Part shown: in pieces, positions 15,932 through 24,648 of the stretch
Layout of the letters: the number at the start of each line of letters is the position of its first letter
Numbering within the stretch: the first letter of the stretch is position 1
Source of the DNA: Xylanimonas cellulosilytica
GTDB taxonomy: Bacteria; Actinomycetota; Actinomycetes; Actinomycetales; Actinomycetaceae
NCBI GenBank assembly: GCA_001072465.1
Contig: JVKM01000044.1
Span: 1 to 62,416 of the forward strand
Direction of reading: 5' to 3'
DNA length: 62,416 nt
Notes under the pieces: model-generated
What the model saw: only the letters and a program-made list of their open reading frames with translations
Told to the model about the DNA's origin: nothing
The model's database searches: none
Position numbers and translations under genes: made by a program

Positions 15932-17281
15932 ATGAGCACAACGCCCACCGCCCGCCGCCGCGTGATCACGCGCCAAGTCGTCGAATGGGCGGCCTGGGAT
16001 TGGGGTAGCGCCGCCTTCAACGCGGTCGCCACGACCTTCGTGTTCACGACCTACCTGACCAGCGACGGCGTCTTCACCGACGCGGGCACGGCCTCGACCT
16101 GGCTCAGCAATGGCATGACGATCGCGGGCCTGTTCATCGCCCTGCTGGCCCCCATCACCGGCCAGCGTGCCGATCGACGAGGCCGGGGCGGAGTCTGGCT
16201 CGGATGGTTCACCGGGTTGGTCGTCGTCTGCATGCTCGCCATGTACTTTGTGCACCCCGAGTCGGTCCTGGGTCCCCAGGGCGCCCTCATGCTGGGTATT
16301 GCGCTGCTCGGCCTGGGTAACGTGTTCTTCGAGTTCGCCTCCGTCAACTACAACGCGATGCTCAACCACCTGGGCGAGAAGGAAGACCGCGGCAAGATCT
16401 CCGGCTTCGGCTGGGCGGCCGGCTACATCGGCGGCATCGTCCTGCTGCTCATCCTCTACGTCGGCCTCATCGGCGTCAACCTGCTGAACGTGCCCACCGA
16501 CGCGCACCTGAACATCCGCATCTCCATGGTGATTGCCGCCCTGTGGCTCGGCGGCTTCGCGATCCCCGTCATCCTCCACCCGCCGATGCCCAAGAAGGTC
16601 CAGACCGGCGGCGACAACGAGTCGATCATCGACTCCTACAAGCTCCTGTGGCGCACCGTGCGCACCCTCAAGAACGAGGCCCCCCACACCCTCTTCTTCC
16701 TCATCGCCTCCGCCGTCTTCCGCGACGGCCTCGCCGGCGTCTTCACCTTCGGCGCCGTCCTGGCCAAGACCGCCTTCGGCTTCACCGCCAGCCAGGTCAT
16801 GATCTTCGCGATCGCCGCGAACATCGTCGCCGGCCTCGCGACCGTCGCCTTCGGATGGGTCGACGACAAGATCGGCCCGAAGAAGGTCATCATCCTGTCC
16901 CTGAGCGCGATGGTCGTCGCCGGCTTCGGCGTCTTCTTCCTGCACGCCCGCGGCCCCGCCGTGTTCTGGAGCCTCGGCCTGGTCCTCTGCGTCTTCGTCG
17001 GCCCCACGCAGTCCGCGTCGCGTTCCTTCCTGTCGCGCATCATCCCCGCGGGCCGCGAGGGCGAGGTCTTCGGCCTCTACGCGACGACCGGCCGCGCCGT
17101 GTCCTTCATGGCTCCCGCCATGTACAGCCTCTTCCTCATGCTCGGCAAGCGCATGACGCCCGCCGGCGAGGACTACACCTACTGGGGCATCCTCGGCATC
17201 ATGCTGATCCTCGGCGTCGGCCTGGCCCTCACGATCCCCGTGAAGGCAGACCGTGCGACCCTGGCACACATGGAGGACTGA
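15932..17281 (+). CDS. UMF1-type major facilitator transporter
   Basis: A 449-residue, roughly 12-helix transporter. It begins with QVVEWAAWDWGSAAFNAVAT, the hallmark of UMF1/Atg22-like MFS proteins (WxxYDWxxxA in other members). The loop motif GQRADRRGRGG lies between helices 2 and 3, and FGWVDDKIGPKK provides the equivalent loop of the second half. Substrates of bacterial members are not established; export of amino acids or small solutes is possible. The ATG follows GAAGGAGCCCGATTCC. A TAGTTT box about 55 bases upstream (15871) may be the -10. It separates the Y and P arrays, and a strong terminator follows. Confidence 0.85.
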   Translation: MSTTPTARRRVITRQVVEWAAWDWGSAAFNAVATTFVFTTYLTSDGVFTDAGTASTWLSNGMTIAGLFIALLAPITGQRADRRGRGGVWLGWFTGLVVVCMLAMYFVHPESVLGPQGALMLGIALLGLGNVFFEFASVNYNAMLNHLGEKEDRGKISGFGWAAGYIGGIVLLLILYVGLIGVNLLNVPTDAHLNIRISMVIAALWLGGFAIPVILHPPMPKKVQTGGDNESIIDSYKLLWRTVRTLKNEAPHTLFFLIASAVFRDGLAGVFTFGAVLAKTAFGFTASQVMIFAIAANIVAGLATVAFGWVDDKIGPKKVIILSLSAMVVAGFGVFFLHARGPAVFWSLGLVLCVFVGPTQSASRSFLSRIIPAGREGEVFGLYATTGRAVSFMAPAMYSLFLMLGKRMTPAGEDYTYWGILGIMLILGVGLALTIPVKADRATLAHMED

Positions 17282-17315
17282 GCTCCTCGACGAGGCGCCC
17301 GCGCCCGACAACGAC

Positions 17316-17358
17316 ACGTCCCCGACGCAACCGAGTGAGTCTCGGGCGTCGGGGACGT
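17316..17358. terminator. Hairpin between the UMF1 gene and P1
   Basis: ACGTCCCCGACG and CGTCGGGGACGT form a perfect 12-base stem, followed on the plus strand by TCGTTTTCC. It probably serves both convergent genes. Confidence 0.8.
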
Positions 17359-17374
17359 TCGTTTTCCTGTCCTC

Positions 17375-18793
17375 TTAGTCGCGGTCGGGCGTGAAGGCGA
17401 CGAGGCCGTCTTTCGTGACGCCCACGAGGAGATCGTCAAAGACCCACGTCTGGTTGATCGTTTGGTCGAGTTGCTCCGACCTGTTCGTCACGTTGTCCGC
17501 CATCGCAAACACGAACGCGGGAGTGCCTGCGGGACCCGCGCCCCGAAGGTAGAGGACGCTGCCGTCAGCGCTGGAGCGCATCGCGACGGACGAGAAGAAG
17601 TTGGGCTGGCTGCTCTCCTTCAGGAACGCCCCGTCAGGCTGCATGCTGAGGGACTCGCCGGTGGACGTGGAGATCTCAAGTAATGGTGGCGAGTGATCGG
17701 TGGATCCCTCGGCGCTGACGAAGCTTGTCGTCCAGGGCGTGGTCTCCTTCGTGTAGAAAGATCTGAGCTGCTCGAGTGTCGGCAATGAGCTGTCGCTCGT
17801 GGGACGGACCCACTGGATTGTTATCTTGTACGTGTCGACAACGGTGCCGCTCGAATCGTAGGCGTTGATCGTGTTGTCACTGCCCCCAATAGCCACGCCA
17901 TCGCGCGCTACTGTGACGCGGGGCGTTCCATCCTCGTCCCGAGTCGTCTGCGTTCCGAGAGTATGCACCTGACCGCTACTCGGGTCGACAAGCTGCGGCG
18001 CATAGTGGGCATCATCGACTGGCACCAGCACCGATGCGCTCTCGCCGCTGCCAACCACCGCGTCCGATGGGGCGGTGGTGGGGGACAGGGACGTCAATCC
18101 GTTGTGGCTCTGAGGCGAGGTTGTCGCGCTCCACTGCTGGGTCCATGTGCCCTCCTCGTCCGTCCAGCCGCTGCATGTTTCGACGGTGTCGCACGTGACC
18201 AGGACACCCTGGGCGACTCCCATGGGCAGCTCGTTACCCCAGGGAGCCAGGGCCTGTTCGCCGGTCGCCTTATCGACGAGGAGTGGGCCAATCACGAGGT
18301 GCGTACCGGTTGAGAGAAACTCAGGGTACGCGTAGGTGCGCAGATGGGAGGGGCGCGGTCCGGTCGTCGTCCACAGGGCGCTCGGCTCGCTGCCCGACAC
18401 GTCGTAGGCTGAGATCGTCGTGACGGCATTCGAGTTCGGGCCGTAGGACACGACGTAGAGCGTGGAGCCCTCCGCGAACAGGCGCGGTGGTACGGCGGCG
18501 GCCGCAGCATCGAAGGGCTGCGTCCACGCGACGGCGATGCCCGAGGCCCACTCTGGGGAGAGGGCACGCGTGTTCTGCGCTGAACCGCGGTATCCCGTGG
18601 GGGATGCATTCCCCCAGGCCACAGAGGGTTGGGGCGTGGGGTGACTGTCGTCCCGATCGCACATGTTCAGGATGAAAGCCAGTATGAAGGCCACCCAGGT
18701 GAGGAGAAAAATCCGCAGCCACAGGAGGCCCTTCCGCTTGCGAGGTGCGCGAGATGCGTCGGGGCTTGCACCCATCGGATAGTTGCTACTCAC
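17375..18793 (-). CDS. Membrane-anchored beta-propeller-like protein P1
   Basis: A 472-residue paralogue of P2-P5. It has a short basic cytoplasmic tail, a membrane helix (about 23-44) and a large outer domain built of strand-rich repeats resembling PQQ-type propellers. Shared landmarks are YRGSAQNTRALSPEWASGIA after the helix, VTCDTVETCSGWTDEEG in the middle, and WVFDDLLVGVTKDGLVAFTP at the end. The paired Cys around CSGW is kept, but the second Cys pair seen in P2-P5 near the C-terminal third is absent. The GTG at 18793 follows AAGGAAGGAAAC, a Shine-Dalgarno start, unlike its paralogues. It is last in the array. Ligand and function are unknown. Confidence 0.75.
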   Translation of the reverse strand: MSSNYPMGASPDASRAPRKRKGLLWLRIFLLTWVAFILAFILNMCDRDDSHPTPQPSVAWGNASPTGYRGSAQNTRALSPEWASGIAVAWTQPFDAAAAAVPPRLFAEGSTLYVVSYGPNSNAVTTISAYDVSGSEPSALWTTTGPRPSHLRTYAYPEFLSTGTHLVIGPLLVDKATGEQALAPWGNELPMGVAQGVLVTCDTVETCSGWTDEEGTWTQQWSATTSPQSHNGLTSLSPTTAPSDAVVGSGESASVLVPVDDAHYAPQLVDPSSGQVHTLGTQTTRDEDGTPRVTVARDGVAIGGSDNTINAYDSSGTVVDTYKITIQWVRPTSDSSLPTLEQLRSFYTKETTPWTTSFVSAEGSTDHSPPLLEISTSTGESLSMQPDGAFLKESSQPNFFSSVAMRSSADGSVLYLRGAGPAGTPAFVFAMADNVTNRSEQLDQTINQTWVFDDLLVGVTKDGLVAFTPDRD

Positions 18794-18824
18794 GTTTCCT
18801 TCCTTCCACTCAGGAGTGCTGCCA

Positions 18825-20285
18825 TCACGACGAGCGCGGCGTGAACGCCACGATGCTGTTGTCGATGACGCCGACGACGAGGTCGTCAAACACCCAGGTG
18901 AGGTTCTTGGCCGCGTTGAGTTCCTCGGAGACGTATGAGCTTCCGTTCCTCGTATCGACGAAGACGTCCTCGTTGTGCCGCTGGAGTGTGTTGAACCGGG
19001 CGAACACCACGTCGGCTCCGGGGCTGACGCGGATGTCTGAGGGTGAGTACGCCACGTACGTATGGTTCAGGTTGTTGTCGTTGGGGCATACCTCGCGGCT
19101 GGGGCTACCGTCCGTCGGTGTGACCGTGAGGATGGGGCATTGCTCTCCCTTTGCTCGGTTCACCTCTTTCGCTGTTGCCGTCGCCCACGTCGGAGCCGAG
19201 CCAGAGAAAAACTCTTGAATATCGGTGACGGAGGGCGCAGTCCCGTCGTTCGTCGTCATGCGCCCGCCCGTTGAGGCGGGCTGTACTCCCACGAGGAACC
19301 CGCCCGCGTCGAAGGTGAAGGCTGTGTAGTCGTCGTAGGCGACGACGCCGTCGCGCGCGAGAAGTAGATCGCGGGGCTCCTCAGGGTTGTAGGAGGCGGG
19401 ATCCTCGAGGTATGTGACGACTCCGGTAAGTGGGTCAATGAGCTGAGCCGGATGCTGGTCTGTGTTGATCGGCAGGAGAACGCTCGTCGTTTCTCCGTTC
19501 GTCATGACCCTGCTGTCGGGATAGGTAATCCGATCCCGGTTCAGATTCGTGAAGTCGTGTGGAGCCGTCCTGGATGTCCACTTCTGCGTCCAGCCGGAGG
19601 CCCCTCGTTCCCAGCCGTTGCATGCCACGTCCTCGTCACACGCTACGAGAACGCCGTCGGCAAGTGCGACTGGCTTCATGTCCTCCCAAGGGGTGTTCGA
19701 CAGTCGCCCGGTTGCCTTGTGAATGATGATGGAATTGAACACGATGTCCGTGTCGGTGACGACGAATGTGGACGTGTCGATGAACGGGGACTTCTGCTTC
19801 TTCTCATCCCACAGCAGGCGAGGCTCGGTGCCGGACAGATCGTACGCCTGCGCGGTAAAGGCCTTCGAGGAGCCCAGAATGGACTGGAAAGTGACGTAGA
19901 GCGTGCTTCCTTCGGCGTAGAGGAAGACGGTAGCGTTCTTATCCTCGGGGTTAAGGTGGAGTCTCCACGCCGTCGCAATGCCCGAAGTCCAGTTGGGAGA
20001 CAGGAGATGTGTGTTGGTCGCGTTCCCGCTGTAGCCCGAGGTTGGGGCGTTTGGGTCGTACGTTCGCGCAGTGTCCTGCAGTGACGGGTTATAGGAGGAT
20101 GAGGGCCAGAACCACCGGCCGACAAGAACGACGAGGACAATGACGGCGAGGGTGGTCACGATGCGCGGCAGCGAGAACAGTTTGCTCTCGCGAGGCGCCT
20201 GCTTGGTGGGCGCGTGACGCTCCATCCCGCTGCCCTGCTCGTGCGAGGGTGTGTTCGGGAAGGGGGTGTGATCGTCATTGGTCAT
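18825..20285 (-). CDS. Membrane-anchored beta-propeller-like protein P2
   Basis: A 486-residue paralogue. A 40-residue polar N-terminus precedes a membrane helix (about 41-59, VVTTLAVIVLVVLVG-like). The outer domain carries YSGNATNTHLLSPNWTSGIA, the Cys pair VACDEDVACNGWERG, a second Cys pair (EQCPILTVTPTDG ... REVCPND), and ends WVFDDLVVGVIDNSIVAFTP. The paralogue order of blocks is the same as in P1 and P3-P5. The ATG at 20285 has TAGAAA exactly six bases upstream and no ribosome site, so it may be leaderless. It lies 50 bases after P3 and 31 before P1. I assign no function; binding of an extracellular ligand or wall polymer would fit the fold. Confidence 0.75.
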   Translation of the reverse strand: MTNDDHTPFPNTPSHEQGSGMERHAPTKQAPRESKLFSLPRIVTTLAVIVLVVLVGRWFWPSSSYNPSLQDTARTYDPNAPTSGYSGNATNTHLLSPNWTSGIATAWRLHLNPEDKNATVFLYAEGSTLYVTFQSILGSSKAFTAQAYDLSGTEPRLLWDEKKQKSPFIDTSTFVVTDTDIVFNSIIIHKATGRLSNTPWEDMKPVALADGVLVACDEDVACNGWERGASGWTQKWTSRTAPHDFTNLNRDRITYPDSRVMTNGETTSVLLPINTDQHPAQLIDPLTGVVTYLEDPASYNPEEPRDLLLARDGVVAYDDYTAFTFDAGGFLVGVQPASTGGRMTTNDGTAPSVTDIQEFFSGSAPTWATATAKEVNRAKGEQCPILTVTPTDGSPSREVCPNDNNLNHTYVAYSPSDIRVSPGADVVFARFNTLQRHNEDVFVDTRNGSSYVSEELNAAKNLTWVFDDLVVGVIDNSIVAFTPRSS

Positions 20286-20291
20286 GAGTAG

Positions 20292-20297
20292 TTTCTA
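20292..20297 (-). promoter_or_regulatory. -10 element of P2
   Basis: TAGAAA on the minus strand, six bases before the ATG at 20285. Confidence 0.5.
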
Positions 20298-20335
20298 TCA
20301 CACAGCGGTGCCGGTGTGATAGGCGGATCGTGACC

Positions 20336-22111
20336 TCAGGAGGATGCCGGTACGAATGCCTTGATGCCGCCATTGCTCATGCCGATGAGCATGTCGTCGA
20401 AGACCCAGATCAGCTGCGTGGCCTGCGTGAGGCTTCTCGACGAGTCGGATGACCCGTCGGCGGTATCGATGACGTAGCTGGTCGTTTCCCGGGGGCTGAA
20501 GGACCTGACATACAGGGCCGACCCGTCGGCGCTGATGCGCAGGTCCTCCGGGGTGAAGGAGCAATCATCGTTCATGTGCAGGCGTGCAGTATCAGGGATG
20601 GGGGCTTCGCGCGTCGAGTCGTCGGCCGTCAGGGTCACCTCGAGCGTGCACTCGCCGGTGCCGGTCATGCGCGCCGTCCCCGTTGCCCACTCCGCTCTGC
20701 CCTGCGTCATGAAGGCCTCGATCTGCGACGTGGTTGCACGCGTCCCGTCCATGCTGGGCACCGGCAGATTGTGCTCGGCTGTGAACGTCGACTGGAAGTT
20801 TCCCTCGCTGTCGAAGATTGAGCCGCGAGAGGTGGATTTTTCGTAGATGACGAAGCCGTCGGAGGCGACCTCGACCTGTCGATCCGTGGCGTCCCCATCG
20901 GGATTGCTCAGGGTCGTGACTGCTCCTGAATGGACGTCGATGATCTGCGGGAGTTCATTGCTGGCGGTGGGCACCAGGACGGAGGTGTGCTCCCCGCTCC
21001 CGGAGACGACGGTGCCTGCGGGAGCAAAGCCTAGATCGTTCTCATGCACCCCGTCGCTGGCCTGTGTCGCCGTGGTCGTCGTCCACAGGTTCGTCCACTC
21101 GTCGCCCTCCTGCGTCCATCCGCTGCACGTCGTCGTGGCCGAGCACGTCACCACGATGTTCTCGGCAAACGCGAGGGGAAAGTCCGTCCCCCAGGGGGCC
21201 GAGGCCCCGTCCCCCGTCGCCTTGTCAAGGATGGCGCCTCGGAAAAAGATGTGATCGTCGCCTGAGACGAATGCGGGCGCGTAGTCGGATTGGGCCGCCG
21301 GGGTGCCCGTTCGCACGGGCGTCGCCCACAGTGCTTGGGGCATACGCCCGCTCAGGTCGTAGGCCCCAACAGTGTAGGTGGAACTATTCGCGTGCATAGC
21401 GACGCCGAAGGCCACATACAGAGTCGAGCCTTCCACGTGCATCGGGTGCGTCACGTTGGCCACTCCACTGGGCGTAGGAATTGTCCACGCGGTACTAATA
21501 CCCGCGGCCCATGCGGGCGACAGGGCGTGCGTGTTTTGTGCGGTGCCGCTGTAACCGGGTGACGGCGTTGTCGGTGCCTGTGTACTCGCCAGGTACGGGA
21601 CCTTGACGGGAGCCGGGGTATTGGCATTACTGCCGAGGCGGACCAGGTGGGAGATGAGGGCGATGAGGGAACAGATGACCCAGAACACGAGCTTGATTCG
21701 CGCGGCTGTTGTTTTGTTCTTGTCCTCGCTCTGGGGTTGGCTGGGTGCCGGGGGCGTGGCGGTCGTAGTGGCCGTGGCGGTGGTGGTGACGGGCTCCGCC
21801 TGGGACGAGGTCGCGACTGCTCTCGTGGGTGTGGGTGCGGGCGTGTTTATCGTTGCGGTTGAGCGCTTCGTTGCGGTTGAGCGCTTGCGAGAGCCCCGGG
21901 AGCCGGGAGGAGCGAACTTGCGCAGTTCGGTCTTTGAGTACGTGTGGGGCGTGTCCGGCGCGGGAGTAAAGTGCGTGGACAGGCCGGCCTGTGCCGAGGC
22001 GCCGGTGCCCGACCGTCTTGCCCCGGCCTCGTCGTCGCCGGAAGGAGGGGAGAACCTGAGGAGGTCGTCGCCTTCGAGCGGGGAGTCGATGTGCGGCTCG
22101 TTGTTGCTCAT
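20336..22111 (-). CDS. Membrane-anchored beta-propeller-like protein P3
   Basis: A 591-residue paralogue with a long low-complexity cytoplasmic region of about 130 residues (Thr/Ala/Pro-rich, with a KRSTATKRSTAT repeat), then a membrane helix (about 138-157). The outer domain shows YSGTAQNTHALSPAWAAGIS, APWGTDFPLAFAENIVVTCS, TTTCSGWTQEGDEW, a second Cys pair (GECTLEVT ... NDDCSF), and the C-terminus WVFDDMLIGMSNGGIKAFVP. It is closest to P4, which shares the ...AFVPASS ending and the ATTTCSGWT block. TAGAAA lies five bases before the ATG. Function is unknown. Confidence 0.75.
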   Translation of the reverse strand: MSNNEPHIDSPLEGDDLLRFSPPSGDDEAGARRSGTGASAQAGLSTHFTPAPDTPHTYSKTELRKFAPPGSRGSRKRSTATKRSTATINTPAPTPTRAVATSSQAEPVTTTATATTTATPPAPSQPQSEDKNKTTAARIKLVFWVICSLIALISHLVRLGSNANTPAPVKVPYLASTQAPTTPSPGYSGTAQNTHALSPAWAAGISTAWTIPTPSGVANVTHPMHVEGSTLYVAFGVAMHANSSTYTVGAYDLSGRMPQALWATPVRTGTPAAQSDYAPAFVSGDDHIFFRGAILDKATGDGASAPWGTDFPLAFAENIVVTCSATTTCSGWTQEGDEWTNLWTTTTATQASDGVHENDLGFAPAGTVVSGSGEHTSVLVPTASNELPQIIDVHSGAVTTLSNPDGDATDRQVEVASDGFVIYEKSTSRGSIFDSEGNFQSTFTAEHNLPVPSMDGTRATTSQIEAFMTQGRAEWATGTARMTGTGECTLEVTLTADDSTREAPIPDTARLHMNDDCSFTPEDLRISADGSALYVRSFSPRETTSYVIDTADGSSDSSRSLTQATQLIWVFDDMLIGMSNGGIKAFVPASS

Positions 22112-22116
22112 GAGTT

Positions 22117-22122
22117 TTTCTA
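22117..22122 (-). promoter_or_regulatory. -10 element of P3
   Basis: TAGAAA on the minus strand, five bases before the ATG at 22111. Confidence 0.4.
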
Positions 22123-22160
22123 TGAGAGGGCAGTCGTGGTGTGGTGAGAGAACGGTGATC

Positions 22161-24095
22161 TCAGGAGGACGCCGGGACGAACGCCTTGATGCCGCTCTTG
22201 GTCATGCCGATAAGCATGTCGTCGAAGACCCACATGGTTTTATCCATCGCATTGAGTTCGGGCGACGTGTAGGTGAGCCCGTTGGACATGTCGATAAAGT
22301 ACCTGCTCGTGTCCTGATAGGCGAAGGCGTCGGCGTAGAGAACCGAACCGTCCGCGCTGACACGTACTTCCCCAGGATTGAAGTAGCACGAGCTGGTCAT
22401 GTACGTGCTCAGCACGCCGGGGACCGGCGTCGTGCGTGTCGACCCGTCGGATGAGAGGGTGACCTCGATGGAGCAGTCCTTGTTCCCCACGAGATCCACC
22501 GTGCCCCTCACCCAACTCGCGCGCTGGTAGGTCAAGAAGGTCGTCAGGTCCTCGGTGCTCGGAGAGGTGTCGTCATGGCTCACTGCGGGAAGGAAAATCT
22601 GTCCACCTGTGTTGAACCTGGAGCGGACAGCTCCCGTACTGTCGAAGGCCATTCCCTGTTTTTGGCCGATGTCGAGGACGACGAAGCCGTCGCTTGCCAC
22701 CTCGACGTAGTGACCGGTGCCTGTTGTGCCGGGCTCGGGCAGGATTGTCGCCTCACCGGTGTGGATGTTGAGGATCTGCACCGGCTGTTGGCGGTCGGTG
22801 GGGACCAGGACGGACGCATCCTTGCCGCTGCCGGTAAGAACCGTGCCCTTGGGAGCGTAGCCGAGGCCCTGGTTTCCGAATCCGTACCCCACCTGTGGAT
22901 TCGTGGGTGTCGTCCACAGATTTGTCCACTCGCCGGAGGTGTGCGTCCACCCGCTGCATGTTGTTGTGGCTGAGCACGTCACCACGATGCCGTCTGCCTG
23001 CGCGATCGGAAAATCCTTGCCCCACGGGGCCTGCGTCTGCTCGCCGGTCGCCTTATCGATGACGACGTCGTGGAAAAAGAGCTGGTTCTCACCCGACACG
23101 AATGCGGGCGTGTATGTCGCGATCGCCGAGTTTTTCGTGGGGCCGACGGTGTCCCATAGGAGGGTGGGTTCCTCCCCGGACAGGTCGTAGGCCTGAGTCC
23201 TGGTGGCGGAACCAATCTGGCCCTCGATCGTGGCGTAGCCGGCGATGTAGAGGACCTGACCCTCGACGAACATCTGCGGCCCGAACTGAGTCATCTCTGG
23301 TGGAAGCGAGAGCGACCACGCGGTTGCCACGCCCGAGGACCACTGCGGCGATATGGAATGCGTGTTCGTGGCGCTCCCGCGGTACCCGGGTGCGCGTGTC
23401 GGCAGGCCCTCCGCATGCTCGCGCACCTCGGAGCTCCTCTGCGTGCTGACGCTCGACGAGGTCTGCGTGCCCCAAGGTGTCGATGATGAACTGTCGCGAG
23501 TGGACGAGAGAAACGACGCGCCGAAGCCGATCGCGATGAGAGCGACGAACGCGATGAGGAGGTTCGGCTTTTTCTGCCTCGGGGGCACCGAGGCTCGCGG
23601 GGGCCTCGCGGGCGTGGGCTCGAAGATAATGGTCGGCTGCGGTGCCTGCGTGGCTGCGGGCTGCCTCCTCGGCGAGGCTGCGGTGGCGCTTGGCCTCGGT
23701 GCTTGCTTGCCTGTGGTCCTCTTCCTCGGCGAGGCCGTGGCGGCGTCGTGGGAGGCGCTGCTCGTCTGGGCTGCTGTAGGTCCCGCTGCTGCTGTAGCTG
23801 CCGTCGTGGGGGCTGCGTCCGGCTGAGAAATATCGGTCGGCGCGGGCGGCGTGACGGTGAGGAACTGGTCGAGGTCCGGCATCGCCAGGTCCGGCATCAC
23901 GATCTCTGGCAGCGCCGACTCCTGCAACGCGTCCAACTCTGGCAGCGATGGGAGCTCAGGGAGGTCCGCGAACCCCGGAAGATCCCCAAAGTCTGGGAGT
24001 GCTGGGATATCGAGCTGCGACGGGTCATCCCACGCGTCGGAAGAGTGAGCGCGTGCTGCGTCGTCGGACGTGTGGCGGAGGTCGTCGTTGCTCAT
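22161..24095 (-). CDS. Membrane-anchored beta-propeller-like protein P4
   Basis: A 644-residue paralogue, the longest. The N-terminal cytoplasmic part (about 175 residues) is unusual. Residues 25-80 carry a Leu/Pro/Asp pattern (LPDFGDLPGFADLPELPSLP), then a Thr/Ala-rich stretch with repeated TASPRK-type basic patches. A membrane helix at about 178-197 precedes the outer domain: YRGSATNTHSISPQWSSGVA, APWGKDFPIAQADGIVVTCS, TTTCSGWTHTSGEW, Cys pair GNKDCSIEVT ... TSSCYF, and WVFDDMLIGMTKSGIKAFVP. TAGAAA stands six bases before the ATG. The LPxFxDLP repeat could be a protein-binding scaffold on the cytoplasmic side, but that is inference. Confidence 0.75.
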   Translation of the reverse strand: MSNDDLRHTSDDAARAHSSDAWDDPSQLDIPALPDFGDLPGFADLPELPSLPELDALQESALPEIVMPDLAMPDLDQFLTVTPPAPTDISQPDAAPTTAATAAAGPTAAQTSSASHDAATASPRKRTTGKQAPRPSATAASPRRQPAATQAPQPTIIFEPTPARPPRASVPPRQKKPNLLIAFVALIAIGFGASFLSSTRDSSSSTPWGTQTSSSVSTQRSSEVREHAEGLPTRAPGYRGSATNTHSISPQWSSGVATAWSLSLPPEMTQFGPQMFVEGQVLYIAGYATIEGQIGSATRTQAYDLSGEEPTLLWDTVGPTKNSAIATYTPAFVSGENQLFFHDVVIDKATGEQTQAPWGKDFPIAQADGIVVTCSATTTCSGWTHTSGEWTNLWTTPTNPQVGYGFGNQGLGYAPKGTVLTGSGKDASVLVPTDRQQPVQILNIHTGEATILPEPGTTGTGHYVEVASDGFVVLDIGQKQGMAFDSTGAVRSRFNTGGQIFLPAVSHDDTSPSTEDLTTFLTYQRASWVRGTVDLVGNKDCSIEVTLSSDGSTRTTPVPGVLSTYMTSSCYFNPGEVRVSADGSVLYADAFAYQDTSRYFIDMSNGLTYTSPELNAMDKTMWVFDDMLIGMTKSGIKAFVPASS

Positions 24096-24101
24096 GACAC
24101 G

Positions 24102-24107
24102 TTTCTA
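24102..24107 (-). promoter_or_regulatory. -10 element of P4
   Basis: TAGAAA on the minus strand, six bases before the ATG at 24095; GGTAGAAACGTG is shared with P5. Confidence 0.5.
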
Positions 24108-24138
24108 CCATGCTGCGCGCCCGTCGGGCGCTCGCGGG

Positions 24139-24633
24139 TTACCCCTCGGCGCGCACCATGAGGGCGCTCGCCAGCGCGGCCACGCCCTCGCCTCGGCCCG
24201 TGAAACCCAGGTGATCCGAGGTCGTCGCCGACACGGTGACCGTTCCCCCGGCGATCTCGCTCATGACCGCGCAGGCCTCGGGCAGTCGCGCGGCCATACG
24301 AGGCCGGTTCCCCACGACCTGCACAGTCGCGTTACCGAGCACCCAGCCGGCCTGGGCGGTCATGCGGCGAACCTCCTCAAGGAGCGCGCGCCCCGAAGCA
24401 CCCGCCCACTCGGGGCGATCCACGCCGAACACCGTGCCGAGCTCGCCCAGGCCCGTCGCCAGCAGCATCGCGTCGCACAGGGCGTGCGCGGCCACGTCCG
24501 CGTCCGAATGGCCCTCGAGGGGGCGCTCGCCCGGCCACTCCAGGCACGCGACCATCAGGGGGCGCGGCGAGTCGGGTGCGGCGAACGCGTGGACGTCGAC
24601 CGCTTGGCCGATGCGGAAAGGCAGATCAGTCAT
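24139..24633 (-). CDS. ispF: 2-C-methyl-D-erythritol 2,4-cyclodiphosphate synthase
   Basis: A 164-residue IspF, the MEP-pathway enzyme that cyclises CDP-ME 2-phosphate with loss of CMP. The metal ligands lie in QAVDVHAF (Asp, His) and [18 protein letters not shown], where the second His is seen. The cytidine-binding C-terminal part includes [18 protein letters not shown]. It is intact and of normal length. Its position is odd: between P5 and P4, in the same direction and 15 bases after the P5 stop, 12 kb from ispD and on the opposite strand. A TACCCT box six bases before the ATG could give it its own leaderless promoter. Confidence 0.95.
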   Translation of the reverse strand: MTDLPFRIGQAVDVHAFAAPDSPRPLMVACLEWPGERPLEGHSDADVAAHALCDAMLLATGLGELGTVFGVDRPEWAGASGRALLEEVRRMTAQAGWVLGNATVQVVGNRPRMAARLPEACAVMSEIAGGTVTVSATTSDHLGFTGRGEGVAALASALMVRAEG

Positions 24634-24639
24634 GGAACC

Positions 24640-24645
24640 AGGGTA
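24640..24645 (-). promoter_or_regulatory. Candidate -10 element of ispF
   Basis: TACCCT on the minus strand, six bases before the ATG, lying between the P5 stop and ispF. Confidence 0.4.
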
Positions 24646-24648
24646 GCG

